Shown piece after piece: positions 60,801-64,000 of a stretch of DNA of 64,000 nt. Position numbers and translations under genes: made by a program. Origin of the DNA: Brugia malayi (lineage: Eukaryota > Nematoda > Chromadorea > Rhabditida > Onchocercidae). The stretch lies in the NCBI RefSeq assembly GCF_000002995.4, contig NW_025062479.1:8175721-8239720 (forward strand), in the 5' to 3' direction. Numbering within the stretch: position 1 is the first letter of the stretch; each line of letters opens with the position of its first letter. Below the pieces are notes generated by a model, which was not told where the DNA came from, searched no databases, and worked only from the letters and a program-made list of their open reading frames with translations.

Positions 60801-62211
60801 GAGACATATTTTTAGTCCCTCAATCCAAAATAAAGCAACAGATAATCTTAATCATTATCTCTTTTTTTGATCTAAATGCACCATAATATAGAAATAGTAA
60901 GGAATGGTAAATGTTGAAAAAAAACAATTATAAGTAGGCATCCATGAGTTCCCGACCAATAATTTACCATGTTTTCTGACAATCCCTATTTTAAGGAGTA
61001 CTCTGATCAATGTCGAAGGTTCAGAAAAATTCTCATTTATAATCCTCAAATGATATTCAATAATAAGTAGATGAAAATGATGGAAGAAGTTATGATTTGT
61101 ATATATATGCCTGAAAAAACTTTTATATGACGGTCTCTTAGTTAGTGAGAAACACAGAACAGATCCTAATTAACTTTGGGCAAGTCATGGTACCATGCCA
61201 ATACTCACGAGATTCATGTACAAATGTTAATCATTCAAATTCAGGTAACTGGCTTACGATAAACAGATTGTTTCTCTAAAGTTTAAACAACAAAAAACTG
61301 AGAGTGTAAGGATAAAGTTATAGTTCAGCCATCTGCTAAACACAGCTACCTTTTGTTTTGGATGAAAAACTCTATCTAAGCAAAGACGTTCGCAATTTGT
61401 TGTTTAACAAATTTGATATTATATTTTTTTTGTTCCATGATTCAGGAGGAAAGGAAAGCAAAGAAGATAAGACACGGTGAAGAGAACCTCTGTAGCCAAA
61501 GCTTGATTAGCACTGTGTGCAAGAAGATAGCGTACAACAGATTCGTGATTCTCTTGCGCAGCCATGTAGAGTGGTGTGAAACCGTTCAATGATTGTACGT
61601 TAACATTAGCATCATTTTCAACAAGTATTGTGACGATCAATTCTTGTCCTGCTAATGACGCTATGTGTAACGCTGTATTACCTTTCTGAAAACATTAATG
61701 ATGACAACAAGGCTAAATACATTCTGCAACAAAAACGATGATATGAAAAGCAAGCTATCAATAACGGGATGAAAAGAAAAAATCCATTCACATATAAATA
61801 TATGTAAATTTAACCTTCGTAGCAGCATCAACATCTGCTTTACGTTTCAGAAGTTCGCGAACCACTTCATGATGACCTTCTTTGGAGGCCAAATGTAACG
61901 CATTGAGTCCATTCGCATTACATGTATTGATATCAGTTCCCAAACGCAGTAGTTCAAGTACACGATCTAGATTTCCAGCTCGCGCTGCTCGTAAAAAACT
62001 TGCACTGCTCTCGCCCTATAAAATATCTTATTTGATTTTGTTTCACAGTAGAACATTAATCAATGAAGGTGTAAAAACCACTACCTTATTGGAATGCTGA
62101 CTATTGTCAGAAGGAACTTGTTGCTGCTGTGATTTTGGCACTTCTGCAGGCCAGCCACCTGCCTCAACTGCAGGATTGATCATCAGTAATTGGGTTTTAT
62201 TAGTTACCCGC
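24718..62211 (-). CDS. unc-44: ankyrin, UNC-44 orthologue, whole locus (multi-exon, alternative 3' ends)
   Basis: The gene encodes the ankyrin scaffold that links membrane proteins to spectrin. From general knowledge of C. elegans, its giant neuronal isoform acts in axon guidance and microtubule anchoring. Read right to left, an N-terminal exon (62085-62211) precedes about 24 ankyrin repeats, a ZU5-ZU5-UPA module, a death domain, a tail of small cassette exons, and a giant exon. I placed 31 splice-bounded exons from 62.2 kb to 45.3 kb plus a 24-nt microexon; phases agree through the death-domain part, and the tail cassettes are mutually compatible. At least two exons end in stop codons (48764, 43987), implying short isoforms, while the microexon can splice in phase to the giant region at 41512. 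The gene faces the collagen gene tail to tail unless further 3' exons lie beyond it. Start: ATG at 62183 is proposed, but an acceptor at 62212-62214 suggests an upstream exon not seen here. Confidence 0.92.
32000..32181 (-). repeat. decayed repeat units at the C-terminal edge of the 171-bp array
   Basis: Immediately after unit 23 the protein reads [15 protein letters not shown]... and then [12 protein letters not shown]. Both keep the spacing and key positions of the repeat (D-I-x-x-x-E at the start, [11 protein letters not shown] at the end) but little else. They are older units that escaped homogenisation. Confidence 0.7.
32182..36114 (-). repeat. tandem array, 23 x 171 bp (57 residues) inside the giant exon
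   Basis: The unit begins at [20 protein letters not shown] and ends at [10 protein letters not shown]. From 36114 to 32182 the length is exactly 23 x 171 bp. All units keep the reading frame, and most differ at only a few bases. Variants fall into alternative blocks: TTEE or ITQE, V(T/L)DM, SP(A/V)ESE, and [10 protein letters not shown] or [10 protein letters not shown]. The first unit (36114-35944) and the 23rd (ending EGGPFD) are the most diverged, as expected at array edges. Confidence 0.97.
36858..36904 (-). other. possible 47-nt intron leading into the giant open frame
   Basis: On the minus strand GAGGACAG|GTAAGAATGC (donor, exon end 36905) is followed 47 nt later by ATATACATTAG|GTGAAAAAC (exon start 36857). 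Both sides are phase 1, so splicing would remove the TAA before the ATG and extend the giant frame upstream into an open stretch reaching about 37286. The donor is close to consensus, but the acceptor is weak and the intron would be shorter than any other in this gene. Confidence 0.4.
36905..41141 (-). pseudogene. unc-44: frame-broken coding-like sequence, probably the eroded 5' part of the giant exon
   Basis: Between the intact exon start (41512) and the 12-kb open frame, the minus strand gives long coding-like stretches in alternating frames: 40283-40747, 39531-40079, 37765-38037, and about 37280-36905. They share the Glu/Lys/Ser-rich composition of the giant tail and are interrupted by stops and frameshifts. 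Examples are a single TAA after HECSEKME in an otherwise open run near 38.2-38.46 kb, and a one-base shift near 37.28 kb after DDKYLLAA. No consistent set of introns removes the breaks. Alternatives are rapid exon remodelling with unusual small introns, or assembly errors. The flawless neighbouring 12 kb argues against general poor sequence quality. Confidence 0.6.
41142..41512 (-). CDS. unc-44: start of the giant-exon region of ankyrin
   Basis: A phase-1 acceptor (CAAAATTTTTAG|GACGACTTCC) opens an exon reading [20 protein letters not shown] and onward, which is open to a TAA at 41142. The phase matches the microexon 44670-44693, whose last base supplies the first base of the Gly codon. The frame stops after about 123 codons where the frame-broken region begins. 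As the sequence stands, this exon would end the protein here unless the transcript is spliced again. Confidence 0.65.
43987..44132 (-). CDS. unc-44: alternative terminal ankyrin exon, Gln-rich end
   Basis: The phase-1 acceptor TTCATTTAG|GAGATTTGATACGG starts a 48-codon tail that ends in a glutamine run, a histidine and TAG at 43987-43989. It is in phase with the microexon at 44670-44693, so it would terminate a non-giant isoform. An internal CAG|GTATAC at 44103 could act as a donor. Confidence 0.65.
44287..44411. repeat. AAT/ATT trinucleotide microsatellite
   Basis: About 125 bp of imperfect AAT/TAA triplets in an unc-44 intron. It is interrupted by single-base changes and is likely length-polymorphic. 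Confidence 0.95.
44670..44693 (-). CDS. unc-44: 24-nt microexon of the ankyrin tail
   Basis: Bounded by TTATGTTGCAG and a strong donor GTGAGT, it reads EKTESNMG with flanking bases, phase 1 in and phase 1 out. It is the hub before the choice between the terminal exon at 44132 and the giant region at 41512, since both acceptors are phase 1. Confidence 0.75.
45335..45448 (-). CDS. unc-44: ankyrin tail cassette exon
   Basis: The 114-nt exon runs from a TTTTAAG acceptor to CCAG|GTTGAC. It reads [20 protein letters not shown] and then [17 protein letters not shown]. The Glu-Asp-Gly-Ser-Val-Val plus Lys-Lys and Thr-rich pattern looks like the tail segment of animal ankyrins after the death domain. 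Phase is 1 in and 1 out. Confidence 0.85.
45751..45798 (-). CDS. unc-44: small ankyrin tail cassette exon (48 nt)
   Basis: Flanked by TTTCAG and GTGATA, it reads [16 protein letters not shown] with its flanking base, phase 1 in and phase 1 out. It is Ser/Pro-rich. Its symmetry means it can be skipped without a frameshift. Confidence 0.6.
45901..46794 (-). CDS. 297-codon ORF within the ankyrin locus: nested gene or alternative exon
   Basis: An intact frame runs from ATG (46794, context AAACAATGTC) to TAG (45901-45903), with protein-like composition. Residues about 155-245 contain [20 protein letters not shown], a predicted helical segment ([14 protein letters not shown]) and further helical sequence. 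I do not recognise the family. Two readings are possible. As a separate single-exon gene, it could use a trans-splice-like acceptor TCTTCCCTCAG about 50 nt upstream of the ATG. As an alternative terminal exon of unc-44, the acceptor TCCGCTTCAG|AG inside the ORF is phase 1, like the other tail exons. It lies in an unc-44 intron on the same strand. Confidence 0.7.
   Translation of the reverse strand: MSASEVAAHSLVLAGITNSGAIIINGVILDCYCLSTTLSFHHIDSVTKFIAEEGISECEQTTYVTGDSAVVSAMTTKIQSGNMSGETTSATEQGESHTVSTGVDLQIQAETESKYEQGTDMMKPIASSGLFDRKRSPSIAAALLSGDREPGHKVYVQFVSPSGAEVIEAYENEEEFAGMELSVQSVIGRLLFTLSSLKMSNPDRHAAAVRRLQDLEEELRAVGAVCPPDTTASNVVSKILASASPTSDIQIRVNSSQHITNTKSVFETETPGMDGLDAATVQHLQQQLISNMSQICS
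47098..47289 (-). CDS. possible alternative terminal exon of the ankyrin tail
   Basis: The open frame begins after GTGCGAG and reads [20 protein letters not shown], then an Ala/Val-rich and acidic tail ending in TAA at 47098. Its composition is protein-like, but the acceptor is weak and its phase (0) differs from the phase-1 tail exons. It would fit only after an alternative donor such as the one at 48803. Confidence 0.35.
   Translation of the reverse strand: MNEALEERVVLNSFGNRDGEQSVQQNTSISAAAVAVAHDAVDFSDVMEEKRTDEEAKGQNVHE
48309..48542 (-). CDS. unc-44: ankyrin tail cassette exon
   Basis: The 234-nt exon reads [20 protein letters not shown] and onward to EKVDHIG, phase 1 in and 1 out. The donor is ATAG|GTTTGT; if it is not used, the frame ends at TAA two codons later (48301). 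The acceptor (GTAAAG|ATCG) is weak. The phase match with exons on both sides supports it. Confidence 0.6.
48764..48957 (-). CDS. unc-44: ankyrin tail exon with its own stop (short isoform end)
   Basis: The acceptor TTATTGCAG|GTCC is phase 1. The exon reads [20 protein letters not shown] and continues through a helical Glu/Arg-rich segment to ...IIPNSSM and TGA (48764-48766). The sequence resembles the tail region of non-giant ankyrins. An internal CAGCAA|GTAAAAG at 48803 could be a donor (phase 0) for longer forms. Confidence 0.75.
49056..49133 (-). CDS. unc-44: ankyrin tail cassette exon (78 nt)
   Basis: Bounded by TATTGCAG and GTGAGC, it reads [20 protein letters not shown] and then VHDSEDG. 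Phase is 1 in and 1 out. Confidence 0.8.
49228..49333 (-). CDS. unc-44: ankyrin exon just after the death domain
   Basis: Bounded by CTTAAAG and GTATTTG, it reads [20 protein letters not shown] and then [16 protein letters not shown]. It enters in phase 0 from the death-domain exon and leaves in phase 1, so it is the switch into the phase-1 tail cassettes. Confidence 0.75.
49422..49963 (-). CDS. unc-44: ankyrin death domain (two exons)
   Basis: The exons are 49711-49963 and 49422-49597, joined through a strong GTAAGT donor. The core reads [13 protein letters not shown], then [19 protein letters not shown], then [18 protein letters not shown], and ends [18 protein letters not shown]. That is the six-helix pattern of the ankyrin death domain, with the conserved Trp in helix 2-3 and the final LxRIGRxDVV helix. 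The second exon continues as a Ser/Thr-rich linker ([19 protein letters not shown]). In animal ankyrins this domain sits between the UPA module and the variable tail, as here. Confidence 0.92.
50177..54128 (-). CDS. unc-44: ankyrin ZU5-ZU5-UPA spectrin-binding region (ten exons plus linker exons)
   Basis: The exons, 5' to 3', are 54019-54128, 53625-53693, 53297-53388, 52350-52482, 52043-52267, 51761-51949, 51394-51608, 51157-51269, 50847-51024, 50552-50765 and 50177-50317, and all junction phases agree. The first three are a linker ([20 protein letters not shown]). The fourth starts the first ZU5 domain with [18 protein letters not shown], which includes the DAR motif known to be needed for spectrin binding in vertebrate ankyrins. 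The second ZU5 follows ([15 protein letters not shown]...). The UPA domain spans roughly 51269-50552 ([20 protein letters not shown] ... [18 protein letters not shown]). The last exon reads through [11 protein letters not shown]. No missing element is apparent. Confidence 0.93.
50342..50458. repeat. 39-bp intronic minisatellite, three copies
   Basis: Three head-to-tail copies of a 39-bp unit starting AATTGAAGAAATCAAACTGG, with one substitution in the first copy. It lies in the 234-nt intron between exons 50552-50765 and 50177-50317. Confidence 0.97.
54129..56219 (-). other. long ankyrin intron between the ANK and ZU5 modules
   Basis: This roughly 2.1-kb intron separates the exon ending ...FSDSEDEG and the linker exon beginning [14 protein letters not shown]. 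It contains a CAA/GTT triplet run near 55488-55505. The ORFs inside it have no recognised content and mostly start at non-ATG codons. Confidence 0.7.
56220..62015 (-). CDS. unc-44: ankyrin membrane-binding domain, about 24 ANK repeats over 15 exons
   Basis: The exons are 61815-62015, 61488-61685, 60137-60292, 59668-59807, 59241-59427, 58897-59142, 58689-58811, 58238-58345, 57903-58052, 57652-57822, 57378-57545, 57100-57204, 56795-56948, 56567-56727 and 56220-56400. Every junction keeps phase. Repeats carry the G-x-TPLHxAA signature (for example [33 protein letters not shown] and [20 protein letters not shown]). I count 24, the canonical number for ankyrins. In ankyrins this solenoid binds the cytoplasmic parts of membrane proteins such as L1-type adhesion molecules. 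The block ends with [20 protein letters not shown] and [12 protein letters not shown], the conserved acidic bridge after the repeats. No repeat looks broken. Confidence 0.96.
60293..61487 (-). other. 1.2-kb intron within the ANK-repeat block
   Basis: AT-rich sequence between the exons ending ...SANQALATE and beginning [15 protein letters not shown]. No additional exon is needed for repeat continuity, and none was seen. Confidence 0.7.
62085..62211 (-). CDS. unc-44: N-terminal exon of the ankyrin gene
   Basis: The exon ends at CAATAAG|GTAGTGG (62085), in phase 0 with the first ANK exon ([15 protein letters not shown]). The proposed start ATG at 62183 gives [17 protein letters not shown] and a short Gln run, 33 codons before the first repeat. 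The frame is also open upstream to an acceptor TTTTGCAG|GCGGG at 62212-62214, so the exon may instead be internal, with its start in an upstream exon, or the upstream part may be 5' UTR. Confidence 0.75.
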
Positions 62212-64000
62212 CTGCAAAACTTTCGCATGTTCATATTTTCTCTCTTCTGTTTAAAATATGAACAAATATATATTTGCCACACAGAGATAAAGGACTAATT
62301 ATAGATGATAACCACCTGTACTTGTCATAAAACATTGGAAACACTGAAAGCGAAAATAAACAACCAAATTGCACATAACCAATGAGACTACAAGTACTGA
62401 GTACAATTCGTTTCGTAGGATACAGGAAAATCACTCGCACTGGCCAACACGATGATATTAGGAGAAAGTAGTAAAACAATCAATCGACATGATATGCAAC
62501 CGTACCGAATGCTAAATCACTCAGCAGCAGAAATTGAACAAAACAGAAGGCAACAGTGACAAATCAATCATAGACGTATGATTAAATCAAATTAAACAGC
62601 TAACTTAAATCTCACTCTACTAAACAAAGGACAGAAGCTAATTAAATAGCTGAGCAGAAAACACTGCATACGATATCTTACCATTTCCATGTATGACCAT
62701 AGCAAATTATCCCAAAGAATATGAGAATTCATTCAGTGATCCAATGAGTTTTAGTAAGTAACATTTAAAGAGGAATTAGTAATGAGGTTCGACTGAAATT
62801 TTTTCTATATTTCCATATAGCTGACTTTTATTATTTTTCAACACATTCTTTTCGGCAGATTTCAATGATAGAGTTTGCAACATACATCCACAAAATCTGT
62901 TGCATTTTATTGAGCTATGAAGAATAGCAACAGCTTCGTAACAAAACATGGTTCTGGATCTAAACGGACGATTTTTGCTATCGACACAGCGAACTGTAAC
63001 GGAAGACAAGACCACCGATATACCCCAAAATACAGTACTAGCACGTGCCATCTAATGAAAGAAGTAATACAAAGGACATCGAACTTAAGACTATTTGCCT
63101 CGACTTCCTCATATTATAATAACCTAGTAAATTCCAACTTCTTTTTTTTTTTTTGAATTAAAGTACCATCCAACCACGTCTAGGTCAAATTAAAGAAGTA
63201 TAAATGGCAAAAAATCTGAAAAACTGACGTAATAGAGAAAGTGTTCAATGAAATGATAAATTGTGCACTTTTTAAATCAATTTGTTATCATTACTACACA
63301 ATATACGATTGGCGATATAAGAAACAGAACTTCGCTAATTCGTGCTTCACGAGCACTGTCTAAAGTACATTCGTATCTGTCACTTATTCACATCTCTACA
63401 TCAAGACAATAGTCATATGTAAAATGAATGAGGTATATTGTGTACAAATTGGTAGCTATAACAGTAATAGTAATAGTGGGCACTTAATCCGTAAATGGAT
63501 TGCTAAATTGAGGACTTACATCCAAAACTTTCTTTTAAAAGAGGCACATCATTAGAGGACAGCATGAACCAAATTACTGACTACTTCCTTAGGTGTAATA
63601 TTTTTTAACTTACGTAATGGAAAAAATAATTTTGCACTAAAACAGAAAGAGAAAGAGTGGAAGAACATCATGTTAACAACACACAATAACATGTGACAGA
63701 GTGCTAGGTGACTTTTTAAGCAACATTGTTAACATTCTTCGAATTACACTTGGAAAGTAACTAACTTTAAGTTATCTTGGCTGTCCAATACAACTTAAAA
63801 TTCAAGGCACTACTCATTCTCATTACCTTAACAAGCTCATATACCTTGGATGCTTTCTGATAATCTTAGAAGAAATGATGTGGCCGTGCCCAGTAACTCG
63901 TCATTCCATAAAATCGCTTTACTTACATCAATGTCGCGTTCATTCAGGCATATTTATTCCTAACCGGAAATACTTCATGGTCACTAACACTGCACAAATA
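62212..64000. other. upstream region or first intron of the ankyrin gene; no supported exon
   Basis: AT-rich sequence. A minus-strand ORF at 62776-63051 starts with a signal-peptide-like run (MARASTVFWGISVVLSS) but has no recognisable continuation. Nothing else here is supported as coding. Confidence 0.5.

Noticed and set aside
62776..63051. Minus-strand ORF starting with a signal-peptide-like segment upstream of the ankyrin gene
   Set aside because: No family resemblance, no compatible exons, and composition like the surrounding AT-rich DNA.
1..64000. tRNA, rRNA, CRISPR or bacterial operon features
   Set aside because: No tRNA B-box with matching A-box, no rRNA-like blocks and no regular spacer arrays. 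The 171-bp repeats are coding and contiguous, not spaced.

Overview
This window is AT-rich nuclear DNA of a nematode, probably a parasitic one. Three things point that way: a clear orthologue of the C. elegans ankyrin gene unc-44 with its neuronal giant tail, a cuticle collagen with nematode-type cysteine boxes, and AT-rich introns with short nematode-like splice sites. The sequence alone does not fix the species. No tRNA, rRNA or CRISPR was seen.

Layout. 1-8,050: AT-rich non-coding DNA with no gene I can support. 8,050-12,560: transposon debris. A dead non-LTR retrotransposon (LINE) is interrupted by a solo LTR with a perfect 5-bp target-site duplication, and a second related LTR follows. 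12,561-18,423: non-coding DNA with a local duplication at 16.6-16.9 kb. 18,424-21,329 (+): a six-exon cuticle collagen gene of 428 codons whose exon phases all agree. 21,330-24,717: a third LTR-like fragment, a poly-A tract and one doubtful ORF. 24,718-62,211 (-): unc-44, filling more than half the window. 62,212-64,000: upstream DNA with no gene I can support.

The unc-44 gene reads right to left. An N-terminal exon is followed by 15 exons carrying about 24 ankyrin repeats (56.2-62.0 kb), the ZU5-ZU5-UPA spectrin-binding module (50.2-54.1 kb) and a death domain (49.4-50.0 kb). Next comes a tail of small exons that mostly begin and end in phase 1, including a 24-nt microexon, with several alternative stop-bearing exons (43.99-49.1 kb). 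The gene ends in a giant-exon region (24.7-41.5 kb). Of that region, 12.2 kb is one open frame of 4,052 codons containing 23 tandem 171-bp (57-residue) repeats. The preceding 4.2 kb looks like coding sequence broken by stops and frameshifts.

The main points of interest are the very homogeneous 171-bp array with a 342-bp higher-order pattern, the eroded upstream part of the giant exon, the phase-1 cassette architecture that lets short and giant ankyrins share one gene, and the datable LTR-in-LINE nesting. I found no wholly new kind of system. The giant-exon remodelling is the strongest candidate for undescribed biology.
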